A stretch of 64,000 nt of DNA from Streptomyces neyagawaensis. GTDB lineage: Bacteria; Actinomycetota; Actinomycetes; Streptomycetales; Streptomycetaceae. Below are positions 1-8,063 of the stretch, in pieces. Numbering within the stretch: the first letter of the stretch is position 1; each line of letters begins with the position of its first letter. The notes under the pieces are model-generated. The model worked only from the letters and a program-made list of their open reading frames with translations, searched no databases and was not told the origin of the DNA. The stretch covers positions 24,310 to 88,309 of the forward strand of contig NZ_JAMGBG010000117.1 of the NCBI RefSeq assembly GCF_023516595.1. Direction: 5' to 3'. Made by a program: the position numbers and the translations under genes.

Positions 1-1009
1 GCTCCGCCAGGTCGTGCACGTCCCGCAGACGTGCGCACGCGATCCCGGCCGCCTCCAGTCGCGCCACCGCCTCGTCCGCGTCCAGGACGCCCAGCGCCTT
101 CGCCACCGCCTCGTCCGTACGGTCCCGGTGCGCGACCCGGGCCGGGTTGGTCGCGAACGCCGGATCATCGGCCAACTCGGGCCGCCCCAGCACCTGTTCG
201 GTGAGCCGTCGCCACTCGCGGTCGTTCTGCACCGACAGCAGCACCCGGCCGCCGTCCGCCGTCGGGTAGGCGTCGTAGGGCGCGATCACCGCGTGCGCGA
301 GGCCCGTCCGCACCGGGGGAGTGCCGCCGTGCAGGGTGTGGTGCAGCGGGTGCCCCATCCACTCGGCGAGCGCCTCCAGCATCGACACCTCCACCGGCCC
401 GCCCCGCCCGGTGGTGCCCCGGCGGACGAGCGCCGCGAGGACCCCCGAGAACGCGTACATCCCGGCGGCGATGTCCGCCGCCGGGATGCCCGCCTTCACC
501 GGCTGCTCCGGGGTGCCCGTCACCGACACCAGCCCGGCCTCGCACTGCACGAGCATGTCGTACGCCCGCTTGTCCGCGTACGGCCCGCAGGCCCCGTAGC
601 CGGAGATGTCCACCGCGATCAGCCGGGGGTGCGCGGCGCACAGGGTGGCGGCGTCCAGACCGAGCCGGGCCGCCGCGCCGTGCGCGAGGTTCTGCACGAA
701 CACGTCCGCGTCCGTCACCAGCCGCCGGACGACGTCCAGGCCGCGCGGTTCCTTCAGGTCGAGGGCGAGGGACTCCTTGCCCCGGTTGCACCACACGAAA
801 TGGGAGGCGAGGCCCCGCGCGGCGGTGTCGTAGCCGCGCGCGAAGTCACCGCCGTCCACCCGTTCGACCTTGATCACACGGGCGCCGAGGTCGGCGAGCT
901 GCCGGGTGGCGAACGGGGCCGCCACGGCCTGCTCGACGGCGACGACGGTGAGGCCGTCGAGGGGCAGGGGGTCGCCGGTGCCGGTCGGTGAGCGCATGCC
1001 GTGGATCAT
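1..1009 (-). CDS. CaiB/BaiF-family CoA-transferase (3' end outside window)
   Basis: Reading the minus strand from ATG 1009 gives an open frame to the window edge with no stop, so the C-terminus is missing. The N-terminal pattern is that of family III CoA-transferases: 'PLDGLTVVAVEQAVAAPF' followed by 'LGARVIKVER', then 'NRGKESLALDLK' and a 'DVFVQNLA' segment leading to the catalytic-Asp region. These enzymes move CoA between carboxylic acids. The acid used here cannot be read from sequence. An internal ATG at 997 is an equally plausible start; neither has a strong ribosome site. It is separated from the upstream ABC genes by a 15-bp stem-loop, so it probably has its own promoter. Confidence 0.85.
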   Translation of the reverse strand, partial: MIHGMRSPTGTGDPLPLDGLTVVAVEQAVAAPFATRQLADLGARVIKVERVDGGDFARGYDTAARGLASHFVWCNRGKESLALDLKEPRGLDVVRRLVTDADVFVQNLAHGAAARLGLDAATLCAAHPRLIAVDISGYGACGPYADKRAYDMLVQCEAGLVSVTGTPEQPVKAGIPAADIAAGMYAFSGVLAALVRRGTTGRGGPVEVSMLEALAEWMGHPLHHTLHGGTPPVRTGLAHAVIAPYDAYPTADGGRVLLSVQNDREWRRLTEQVLGRPELADDPAFATNPARVAHRDRTDEAVAKALGVLDADEAVARLEAAGIACARLRDVHDLAE

Positions 1010-1071
1010 GTCCCCGGCGGGGTGCCGTTGTCAGCAGGGCGTGCCGAGCGTCACGTGCCCCGCCCCGGCGT

Positions 1072-1114
1072 GCCGGCCCCCGGCCCACCCCGCCGGAGCG
1101 GGCCGGGGGCCGGC
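1072..1114 (-). terminator. stem-loop between ABC permease and CoA-transferase
   Basis: A perfect 15-bp inverted repeat (arms 1072-1086 and 1100-1114, loop 13 nt) of G/C only. It lies just after the permease stop at 1148 and before the CoA-transferase start. There is no U-run, as is usual for Streptomyces terminators. Confidence 0.6.
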
Positions 1115-1147
1115 CGGGTCCGGCCCGTCCCCCGAACGGGCCGGAGG

Positions 1148-1930
1148 TCACCTGGGGCCGGCCGCGTAGGTCCGCACCGCGAGCGGGACGAACACCGCGA
1201 GGAGGACGGCGCACCAGGCCAGCGAACCGGCGACCGGGTGGGCGACCGGCCAGGCGGCGCCGTCGGGGACGGGTGCGTTCCCGAACAGGTCGCGCAGGGC
1301 CGTGGTGACCGCACTGATCGGGTTCCACTCTGCGGCGGTGCGCAGCCAGCCCGGCAGACCCTCGGTCGGGATGTACGCGCTGGACAGCAGCGGCAACAGG
1401 AAGGTGGCCCCGCCCAGTTGGCCCGCCGCTTCCTCGTTGCGGGTGAGCAGGCCCAGGAAGACACCGATCCACACCGCCGTGAACCGGAACAGCAGCAGCA
1501 GGGCGAACGCGCCGGCCGCCGCGAGCGCGCCGCCCTCGATCCGCCAGCCCACCGCCAGCCCGACCAGCAGGAACGGCACCGTCCCCGCGGCCGTGAGGAC
1601 CAGGTCCGCCGCGACCTGGCCGAGCGGGACGGCGGCCCGGCTCATCGGCAGCGTGCGGAAGCGGTCCATAACGCCCCGGTGGGTGTCCTGCGCGGCCTGG
1701 AACATGCCGGTCATGATCCCGCCGGCCGCCGTCGCGACCAGCAGACCGGGCACCAGGAACCGCCGGTACTCCTCGCCCGGCACGGCGAGGGCGCTGCCGA
1801 AGACGTACCCGAAGAACAGCAGCATCGAGATCGGCATCGTCTGGGTGAGGATCAGTAGCCCCGGATTGTTCCGGGCCCGCCGCAGCTGACGGCCGAGCAT
1901 GGCCGCGCCGTCGTACGCCAACGCGCTCAT
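1148..1930 (-). CDS. ABC-2 type exporter permease, DrrB-like
   Basis: Predicted 260-residue integral membrane protein with about six hydrophobic segments and the ABC-2 permease pattern: 'NPGLLILTQTMPISMLLFFGYVFG' region near residues 22-45, 'FLVPGLLVATAAGG' and 'DRFRTLPMSRAAV' in the middle. It would form the membrane channel for the ATPase encoded immediately upstream; the two frames overlap by 4 nt (ATG 1930 against the ATPase stop at 1927), so they are translationally coupled. DrrAB-type pairs export drugs or hydrophobic metabolites, and the substrate is unknown here. The divergent TetR at 2969 most likely controls the pair. Confidence 0.88.
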   Translation of the reverse strand: MSALAYDGAAMLGRQLRRARNNPGLLILTQTMPISMLLFFGYVFGSALAVPGEEYRRFLVPGLLVATAAGGIMTGMFQAAQDTHRGVMDRFRTLPMSRAAVPLGQVAADLVLTAAGTVPFLLVGLAVGWRIEGGALAAAGAFALLLLFRFTAVWIGVFLGLLTRNEEAAGQLGGATFLLPLLSSAYIPTEGLPGWLRTAAEWNPISAVTTALRDLFGNAPVPDGAAWPVAHPVAGSLAWCAVLLAVFVPLAVRTYAAGPR

Positions 1931-2904
1931 GCGGCACGCTCCTTGACGTCGGAGTGGTCGGAGTGGTCGGTCGCGGGCGCCTCGGTGAGGCGGAGGAACA
2001 CGTCGTCGAGGGTCGGTGGGCGTAGGCTCGCGTCGAGCAACGGCACCCCGGCCGCGTCGAGTTCGCGGACGAGACGGGGAAGCGTCAGCGTCGGGTCGGG
2101 GGAGACCGCGCCGACCGCGTGCCGGTCGTGGTCGAACGACGGCTCGGCCCCGGTGAGTTGGTCGAGGACGCCCGCCGCCGCGACCATCGCGTCGGCGTGC
2201 GCGACGACCACCTCCGCGTACGACCCGATGAGTGCCTTGAGCTGGGGCGGCGAGCCGCTGTGCGCGATCCGGCCCCGGTCCATCAGCACCACCTGGTCGG
2301 CGAGCCGGTCGGCCTCCTCCAGGTACTGCGTCGTCAGCAGCACGGTCGTTCCCTCCGCCTTCAGGGCGCCCACGGCGTCCCAGATCTGGTTGCGGCTGAC
2401 CGGGTCGAGCCCGGTGGTCGGCTCGTCGAGGAACAGCACCGCAGGGTGCCGTATCAGGCTCGCCGCCAGGTCGAGTCGGCGCCTCATCCCGCCCGAGTAC
2501 GTGGAGACGGGCCGGTCGGCGGCCTCGGCCAGCCCGAAGCGGTCGAGGAGTTCACCGGCCCGGGCGGCGGTGTCGCGGACGCGGTGCAGCCGCGCGAACA
2601 GCCGTAGGTTCTGCCGTCCCGTGAGGTCCCCGTCCACTGACGCGTACTGTCCGGTCACCCCGATCGCCCGCCGCACGGCCTGCGGCTCCCGTACGAGGTC
2701 GTGCCCCGCGATCCGCGCCGAGCCGGCGTCCGGCCGCAGCAGCGTCGCCAGCAGCCGTACGGCGGTGGTCTTGCCCGCCCCGTTCGGGCCGAGCATCCCG
2801 ACCACCGAGCCCCGGGCCACGGCCAGATCCAGGCCGCGGACGGCACGGACATCCCCGAAACGCTTCTCCAGACCTTCACTAAGTACAGCGTACGTAGAAG
2901 TCAT
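1927..2904 (-). CDS. ABC exporter ATP-binding subunit, DrrA-like
   Basis: Predicted 325 residues with a full nucleotide-binding domain: Walker A 'GPNGAGKT' near residue 40, signature 'YSGGMRRRLDLA', Walker B 'AVLFLDEPTTGLDP' and a switch histidine replaced by Gln in 'LLTTQYLEEADRL', as is normal in DrrA-type ATPases. The C-terminal 100 residues match the DrrA/CcmA extension. ATG 2904 is preferred over GTG 2922. No Shine-Dalgarno precedes it, but a TATGGT hexamer lies 6 nt upstream, which suggests a leaderless mRNA. One of two TetR-type operators falls inside codons 3-9. Confidence 0.9.
   Translation of the reverse strand: MTSTYAVLSEGLEKRFGDVRAVRGLDLAVARGSVVGMLGPNGAGKTTAVRLLATLLRPDAGSARIAGHDLVREPQAVRRAIGVTGQYASVDGDLTGRQNLRLFARLHRVRDTAARAGELLDRFGLAEAADRPVSTYSGGMRRRLDLAASLIRHPAVLFLDEPTTGLDPVSRNQIWDAVGALKAEGTTVLLTTQYLEEADRLADQVVLMDRGRIAHSGSPPQLKALIGSYAEVVVAHADAMVAAAGVLDQLTGAEPSFDHDRHAVGAVSPDPTLTLPRLVRELDAAGVPLLDASLRPPTLDDVFLRLTEAPATDHSDHSDVKERAA
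2880..2896. promoter_or_regulatory. TetR-type operator copy inside ATPase 5' coding region
   Basis: The sequence TAAGTAC-AGC-GTACGTA is a 7-3-7 dyad with one mismatch. Its central 15 bp (2883-2897) recur in inverted orientation at 2922-2936. It covers codons 3-9 of the ABC ATPase gene. Confidence 0.6.
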
Positions 2905-2922
2905 GGGTCGACCATAGCGCAC

Positions 2923-2939
2923 TACGTACGCTGTACGTA
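2923..2939. promoter_or_regulatory. TetR-type operator in the divergent ABC/TetR promoter
   Basis: TACGTAC-GCT-GTACGTA is a perfect 7-3-7 dyad placed 19-35 nt upstream of the ATPase ATG and 30-46 nt upstream of the TetR ATG. A TAGGAT hexamer (2943-2948) that could be the tetR -10 follows at once, so a bound repressor would block both directions. Confidence 0.7.
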
Positions 2940-2968
2940 ACTAGGATGGTGGCCAGAGGTGATGATCG

Positions 2969-3676
2969 ATGGCTGGCCGACCGGCCGTACCCCACGTGAT
3001 CTGGGCGCGCCCCGAGCGCACCGGCCGCGGCCCGAGGCCCGCGTTCAGCCGGGCGGACATCGCGGCGGCGGCGGTGCGGCTCGCCGACGAGGGCGGGCTC
3101 GACGCGGTGTCGATGCGGCACGTCGCGGCCGAGCTGGGCTGCGGCACCATGTCGCTCTACAACTACGTGCCGCGCAAGGAGGACCTGTACGAGCTGATGG
3201 TCGACGCCGTCGGCGGCGAGCACGAGCTGTGGGAACCGAGCGGGGACTGGCGGGCCGATCTGCGCCGGGTGGCCCATCAGACACGGGAGCTGATGCGCCG
3301 GCATCCGTGGCTGCCGCGGCTGATGTCACCGGTGTACGGGTTCAGCCCGAACGCGCTGCGATTCCTGGAGCACTGCCTGGCCTGCATGGACCCGCTCGAC
3401 GCCCCGTACGGCACGAAGCTCCAGCTCCTGGCGCTGCTCAACGGGTGTGTGACGACATACGTCGCGAACGAGCTGGCGACGGCGGAGCGGACGCGCGCGC
3501 TGCCGTGGTCCGAGGAGCAGGAGAACCAGGTGCGGATCGCGTACCTGGGCGGACAGATCGCCTCCGGGGCGTATCCGCGGATGGCGGCGGCGTTCACGGA
3601 GGACGCGGGGCCGATCGATCTGGAGGCCGTCTTCGCGTGGATGCTGGACAGGGTGCTGGACTCGTTCGCTCCCTGA
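2969..3676 (+). CDS. TetR/AcrR-family regulator of the divergent ABC exporter
   Basis: Predicted 235 residues. The N-terminal helix-turn-helix occupies about residues 27-75 ('AAVRLADEGGLDAVSMRHVAAELGCG' then 'MSLYNYVPRKEDL'). The C-terminal ligand domain resembles the TetR_C_1 type ('RHPWLPRLMSPVYGFSPN'). Such proteins usually repress an adjacent exporter and release DNA on binding its substrate. ATG 2969 has a fair ribosome site (AGAGGTGAT). Divergent orientation and the pair of dyads in the shared promoter make it the probable regulator of the ABC genes and of itself. Confidence 0.88.
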   Translation: MAGRPAVPHVIWARPERTGRGPRPAFSRADIAAAAVRLADEGGLDAVSMRHVAAELGCGTMSLYNYVPRKEDLYELMVDAVGGEHELWEPSGDWRADLRRVAHQTRELMRRHPWLPRLMSPVYGFSPNALRFLEHCLACMDPLDAPYGTKLQLLALLNGCVTTYVANELATAERTRALPWSEEQENQVRIAYLGGQIASGAYPRMAAAFTEDAGPIDLEAVFAWMLDRVLDSFAP

Positions 3677-3700
3677 TGCCGCGCCGGGCGGCGGGGCCGC

Positions 3701-4894
3701 TCACAGCAGGGTGAACTGGCCTTCCGGGCCCTCCTCGTCGTGGTCCAGCACCGAGGCCGGCCTGCGCGCCGACTCCACGACGGGGAGGACGCCGGCCGTG
3801 CGCAGGTCCGCCGTCGTGAGGTGGTCCTTCACCGTCAACCCGTCCAGCTCCGGACGCAGTTCGGCGAGCAGTGCCAGGACCGTGATCAGCTCCAGGAGTT
3901 CCGACGTCCAGCTCTGGGGCCAGGTCGAGGGACGTACGGCCTCCAGGGTGCCCGGGTCGGCGGGCTCCGTGCGGCGGGCGAACCACGCGTCGAGGACGCG
4001 GACACCGCCGACGTGGAAGTCCCAGGCCCCGGCGGGCACCGGTGAGACGCGGCCCTCGTCGAGGAGGAGCGCCTCCTCGTCGGGGTCGTAGCGCAGCTCC
4101 ACGGGGCGGGCCGGGAGCGGGGCGCGGACGTAGGGGCGCCGGCCGCCGGGGAGCTTGGGGCGGTCGCCGTCGCGGCGCATCAGCCAGCGGGCGCGGCGGC
4201 CCAGCCCGACGCCCCGGGACCAGATGTCGGGGTCCGCGGTGAGCGGGACCTCGATGCCCCCGGGGCCCGGACGCGCGGTCGCCAGGATCCAGCCGAGGAC
4301 GTCCAGGGGTTCGACGCGGTCGGCGCCGACGCGGTCGGCGAGGAACTCCGTGAGACCGGGGGCCAGGTTGGGTTCCCGGCCGCCGGGCCGCCGGTACAGG
4401 GGGCGGACCCGGCCGGGGCGCGGACCGTGCGGGGGAGTCAGCGGAAGGACCGCCGTGGCGAGGAGCGGCGGCCCGGACGGTTCGGGCGCGGGCGTCTGCT
4501 CCACCACGAACACCTGGTGCTCGTCCACGACCCGCCACAGCTCGGGGCGGGCCGCGTCGATCAGGCGGTGGTCGGGGATGAGCCACTGCTCGTCGAAGGG
4601 CGCGGCGAGGACCCGTACCGGCTCGGGGCACGGGCCCGACTCGCGGGCCAGCCGCCCGGTGCCGCCGGACCGGCCCGGCAGTCCCGGGACGGCGGACGTG
4701 AGGGTGCGGGAGCGCGTGGGGCCGAACAGGGCCTCGCGGTCCGGGCCCTCCGCCTTCAGCAACGCGTCCCATCGGGCCCTCAGGGACGCCGCGTCCGGCG
4801 CCGCCGGCCACGCCCGGCCCAGCCGGGGCGGTGCGACGGACCACGGCATGAGGTCCGCCAGGAGCGGAGCGTCGTCGTGCGTCACGCTGGGCAT
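3701..4894 (-). CDS. orphan type ISP restriction-modification C-terminal (specificity) domain protein
   Basis: Predicted 397 residues. The pattern 'APFDEQWLIPDHRLIDAARPELW' followed by 'VDEHQVFVVEQ', and the late 'LTVKDHLTTADLRTAGVLPV', resemble proteins annotated in Streptomyces as type ISP restriction/modification enzymes, i.e. the C-terminal target-recognition part. No helicase, nuclease or methyltransferase motif (no FxGxG, no NPPY) is present, so it cannot act alone as a restriction enzyme. It lies 12 nt downstream of the gntR gene and in the same direction, and is probably co-transcribed with hmgA-gntR. Its role is unknown: DNA binding is an inference from family resemblance made by eye. 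Confidence 0.55.
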   Translation of the reverse strand: MPSVTHDDAPLLADLMPWSVAPPRLGRAWPAAPDAASLRARWDALLKAEGPDREALFGPTRSRTLTSAVPGLPGRSGGTGRLARESGPCPEPVRVLAAPFDEQWLIPDHRLIDAARPELWRVVDEHQVFVVEQTPAPEPSGPPLLATAVLPLTPPHGPRPGRVRPLYRRPGGREPNLAPGLTEFLADRVGADRVEPLDVLGWILATARPGPGGIEVPLTADPDIWSRGVGLGRRARWLMRRDGDRPKLPGGRRPYVRAPLPARPVELRYDPDEEALLLDEGRVSPVPAGAWDFHVGGVRVLDAWFARRTEPADPGTLEAVRPSTWPQSWTSELLELITVLALLAELRPELDGLTVKDHLTTADLRTAGVLPVVESARRPASVLDHDEEGPEGQFTLL

Positions 4895-4906
4895 CGTACG
4901 ACCTCG

Positions 4907-5656
4907 TCAGTGGGCGTCGAGGGTGACCGTGAAGGAGAAGCGGTCGCCGCGGTAGTGGATGACCGCGACGTCCAGGACGCGGCCCGACTCGTCGTAGGTG
5001 ACGCCCGTGTAGTGCAGGATCGGGCTGAGCAGGGGGATCTGGAGCAGGCGGGCGGTCTCCGGGTCCGCGAGGCGGGCCTCGACGGTGTCGGTGATCCGGC
5101 CGATGGCCACGCCCACGGCGTCCCGGAGCACCTTGGTCATCGGCCAGCGGAGCAGGTCCTTCCCGTCGATGCGTTCGGCCAGCTCGGGGCGGACGTAGTT
5201 GCGGGCGTGATTGGTGGGTTCCCCCGTCCGCTCGTCGCCGCGCAGCCGGTGATAGGTGGCCACCTCCGTCAAGTCGGGGAAGTAGTCCGAGAGTTCACCC
5301 GGCAGGGGGGTGCTGCCCTGGTCCAGCAGCTCGGTCGTCATACCGGACTGCTGGGCCACGATCGCGTCCACCGAGCCGAGCAGCCGCACCGGCGTGCCCC
5401 GTTGCGCGCCCGGCTCGATGAACGTGCCGCGCCGCCGGTGCCGGCTGATCAGCCCCTCCTCCTCCAGCTCCTTCAGCGCCTGCCGCATGGTCAACACGCT
5501 CACGCCGTAGTGCCCGGCCAGCTGCTCCTCGGTGGGCAGGCGCAGCGGATCGTGGGGCGACCGGCCCAGTATCGAGGCGCGCAGGGACTGCGAGACCTGA
5601 TACCAGAGAGGCAGCTTGCGGTTCAGGACGATCGAGTCCGGGGCGAAGGAGGTCAC
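4907..5656 (-). CDS. GntR-family regulator, HutC/UTRA type
   Basis: Predicted 249 residues from GTG 5656. The winged helix occupies residues 10-80 ('LRLPTEEQLAGHYGVSVLTMRQALKELEEEGLISRHRRRGTFI'), followed by a UTRA ligand-binding domain ('YHRLRGDERTGEPTNHARNYVRPELA', ending 'HYRGDRFSFTVTL'). UTRA regulators sense small acids, sugars or amino-acid derivatives. It starts 28 nt after the hmgA stop on the same strand, so control of tyrosine/homogentisate catabolism is the simplest reading, though no operator was identified. Confidence 0.85.
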   Translation of the reverse strand: MTSFAPDSIVLNRKLPLWYQVSQSLRASILGRSPHDPLRLPTEEQLAGHYGVSVLTMRQALKELEEEGLISRHRRRGTFIEPGAQRGTPVRLLGSVDAIVAQQSGMTTELLDQGSTPLPGELSDYFPDLTEVATYHRLRGDERTGEPTNHARNYVRPELAERIDGKDLLRWPMTKVLRDAVGVAIGRITDTVEARLADPETARLLQIPLLSPILHYTGVTYDESGRVLDVAVIHYRGDRFSFTVTLDAH

Positions 5657-5684
5657 GACGCTATCCGTACCCGGCCCGGCGCGG

Positions 5685-7010
5685 TCAGCGCAACGGACCG
5701 AAGTGACGCTGGAGGCCCGACCACACGTCGTCGTACCCCTGCTGGAGATGGTCCGCCCCGGCCGCCTGCGCGGTCGTCAGGATCGGCCACCGCGTCTCGA
5801 ACATGAAGGCAAGCCCGTCGTCGACCTTCTGCGGCGTCAGCTCGGCGGCGCTCGCCCGGTCGAAGGTCTCCCGGTCGGGGCCGTGCGCGGACATCATCGT
5901 GTGCAGCGAACCGCCCCCGGGCACGAAACCCCCTTCCCCGGCCGTCTTGGCGTCGTACGCGCCCTCGATGAGGCCCATGTACTCGCTCATCACGTTCCGA
6001 TGGAAGTACGGAGGCCGGAACGTGTCCTCGCCCACCAGCCAGCGCGGCGCGAACACCACGAAGTCCACACCGGCCAGCCCCGGGGTGTCCGACGGCGAGG
6101 TCAGGACGGTGAAGATCGACGGGTCCGGGTGGTCGTACGAGATCGAGCCGATGACATTGAAGCGACGCAGGTCGTAGACGTACGGCGTGTAGTTTCCGTG
6201 CCAGGCCACCACGTCGAGCGGCGAGTGGTCGTAGGTGGCCGTCCAGAGGTTCCCGCAGAACTTGTTCACCACCTCCACCGGGCCCTCCACGTCCTCGTAC
6301 GCTGCCACCGGCGCCCGGAAGTCACGGGGGTTCGCCAGGCCGTTGGCGCCGATCGGGCCGAGGTCGGGCAGCCGGAAGGGGGCGCCGTAGTTCTCGCAGA
6401 CGTAGCCGCGGGCGGTGCCGTCGAGGAGCTCGACACGGAAGCGGACCCCGCGCGGGACGAGGGCGACCTCGCCGGGCTCCGCGTGGAGCAGACCGAACTC
6501 GGTGCGCAGAAGCAGGCCGCCGCGCTCCGGGACGATCAGCAGCTCGCCGTCGGCGTCGCTGAAGACCCGCTCCATGGAGGACGTGGCGTGGTACAGGTGC
6601 ACGGCCATGCCGGCGCGCTGGGCCGCGTCGCCGTTCCCGCCGAGCGTCCACAGGCCGGCGAGGAAGTCCGTGCCCGCCGGGGGCTCCGGCAGGGGGTTCC
6701 AGCGCAGCCGGTTGGGGTCGGGGACCGTCTCGGTGAAGGGGGCCGTGCGCAGCGCGCCGTTGTCCGTGCGGGTGAAGGCCGGGTGCGCGGCCGACGGGCG
6801 GACGCGGTAGAGCCAGGAGCGGCGGTTGTGTGCCCTCGGCTCGGTGAAGGCGGTGCCGCTGAGCTGCTCCGCGTACAGGCCGAGCGGGGCGCGCTGGGGT
6901 GAGTTGCGGCCCTCGGGCAGCGCGCCCGGGACCGCCTCCGAGGCGTGCTCGTTGCCGAAACCGGAGAGGTACTCCAGTCCCTCGGCGGTCTTCCTCGCGT
7001 CCCCGCTCAT
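5685..7010 (-). CDS. hmgA: homogentisate 1,2-dioxygenase
   Basis: Predicted 441 residues, the usual length. The start 'MSGDARKTAEGLEYLSGFGN' gives the family's 'YLSGFGNEHASEA' near residue 14. Iron ligands are visible in 'YFHRNVMSEYMGLIEG' (His and Glu) and 'SLHTMMSAHGPD' (His). The cytosolic enzyme opens the ring of homogentisate to maleylacetoacetate in tyrosine and phenylalanine degradation. ATG 7010 has a good ribosome site (GAGGGAG). A TAGGAA hexamer at 7033-7038 (minus) may be the -10. The other steps of the pathway are not in the window. Confidence 0.95.
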   Translation of the reverse strand: MSGDARKTAEGLEYLSGFGNEHASEAVPGALPEGRNSPQRAPLGLYAEQLSGTAFTEPRAHNRRSWLYRVRPSAAHPAFTRTDNGALRTAPFTETVPDPNRLRWNPLPEPPAGTDFLAGLWTLGGNGDAAQRAGMAVHLYHATSSMERVFSDADGELLIVPERGGLLLRTEFGLLHAEPGEVALVPRGVRFRVELLDGTARGYVCENYGAPFRLPDLGPIGANGLANPRDFRAPVAAYEDVEGPVEVVNKFCGNLWTATYDHSPLDVVAWHGNYTPYVYDLRRFNVIGSISYDHPDPSIFTVLTSPSDTPGLAGVDFVVFAPRWLVGEDTFRPPYFHRNVMSEYMGLIEGAYDAKTAGEGGFVPGGGSLHTMMSAHGPDRETFDRASAAELTPQKVDDGLAFMFETRWPILTTAQAAGADHLQQGYDDVWSGLQRHFGPLR

Positions 7011-7314
7011 GATCGCTCCCTCGCGCTCCTGATTCCTATGCATCACCGTAGGATTTGGGTCGGGCGGGCGCAAGAGGGCCGATGGCCGGACCACGGCAAG
7101 CCGCGGCCTCGGTGTCGCCACATCGGGTGCCATCGGGCGGCGGCGGAGAACCGGAGTCGGGGTGGATCCGTCTTGTCAGTGCGGTGCTCTACGCTCCCGG
7201 CAGGGCCCGGACGTGCGGATGTTCGTCGTCCGCGGTGTTCGACCGCTGAGCGGGAGTGGCGGTACCGGCCGTACCTGTATCCGGAAGCTCATCGGACCTC
7301 GGCGGAAAGGCATC
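7011..7314. other. 304-bp divergent intergenic region hmgA / tetR
   Basis: Apart from a possible hmgA -10 (TAGGAA at 7033-7038, minus) and the tetR ribosome site GGAAAGG just before 7315, I see no clear dyad, terminator or reading frame in this stretch. Confidence 0.4.
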
Positions 7315-7932
7315 ATGAAGCCCGTGTCCCAGGCGACCTCCTTGCGCCGTGCACCCGTGCAGCGGCGCAGTGCCGAACGACTGACCAGGATCCTCGACGC
7401 CTGCGCCGACCTCCTCGACGAGGTGGGCTACGACGCGCTGAGCACCCGTGCCGTGGCGTTGCGCGCGGGTGTGCCCATCGGCTCCGTCTACCGCTTCTTC
7501 GGCAACAAGCGCGCGATGGCCGACGCGCTCGCCGAACGCAACCTCGCCCGCTTCACCGAACGCGTCGGACGCCGCCTGGAGGGCACCGGCGACCGGGACT
7601 GGCGCACCGCCATGGACGCCGTCCTCGACGAGTACCTCGACATGAAGCGCCACGCCCCCGGCTTCGCCCTCATCGACTTCGGCAACCAGATCCCCGTCGG
7701 CGGCAGCCGCCAGGAACCCAACACCCGCGTCGCCGACCGCCTCTCCGAGCTGCTCTCCGACTACATCGGCCGCACCCCCGACGAGGACCTGCGCCGTATC
7801 TTCCTCATCGCCGTCGAGACCGCCGACACCCTCGTCCACCTCTCCTTCCGGGTCTCCCCCGAGGGGGACCCGCGGATCATCGAGGAGATGCGGCAGCTGC
7901 TGAGGGCCTATCTCGCGCGTGTCCTGGACTGA
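7315..7932 (+). CDS. TetR-family regulator
   Basis: Predicted 205 residues from ATG 7315, which follows a good ribosome site (GGAAAGG). The HTH lies at about residues 30-70 ('YDALSTRAVALRAGVPIGSVYRFFGNKRAMADAL'). The C-terminal domain, 'TAMDAVLDEYLDMKRHAPGF', is of the TetR_C_17 style. It ends 131 nt before the molybdopterin oxidoreductase gene, and a strong dyad of TetR type lies in that gap, so it may control that gene. The ligand is unknown. Confidence 0.85.
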   Translation: MKPVSQATSLRRAPVQRRSAERLTRILDACADLLDEVGYDALSTRAVALRAGVPIGSVYRFFGNKRAMADALAERNLARFTERVGRRLEGTGDRDWRTAMDAVLDEYLDMKRHAPGFALIDFGNQIPVGGSRQEPNTRVADRLSELLSDYIGRTPDEDLRRIFLIAVETADTLVHLSFRVSPEGDPRIIEEMRQLLRAYLARVLD

Positions 7933-7970
7933 CCGGATCCGCCCCGATCCGGTTCGCCCCTCCCGCTGAT

Positions 7971-7988
7971 GCATACCGGTCGGTATGC
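7971..7988. promoter_or_regulatory. 8-2-8 dyad upstream of the molybdopterin oxidoreductase (site A)
   Basis: GCATACCG-GT-CGGTATGC is a perfect inverted repeat ending 75 nt before the GTG start at 8064. The same core (CATACCG-N2-CGGT) occurs at 18684, 38758 and, in reverse, 48292, which suggests a TetR-family operator. Confidence 0.65.
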
Positions 7989-8063
7989 TCGGCTGCGGCG
8001 CCGCGCCCTCCGAACGCGCGGCGCCCGTCCGAGCGCCAACGCCGTCGCCCTCCGGGAGGACCC

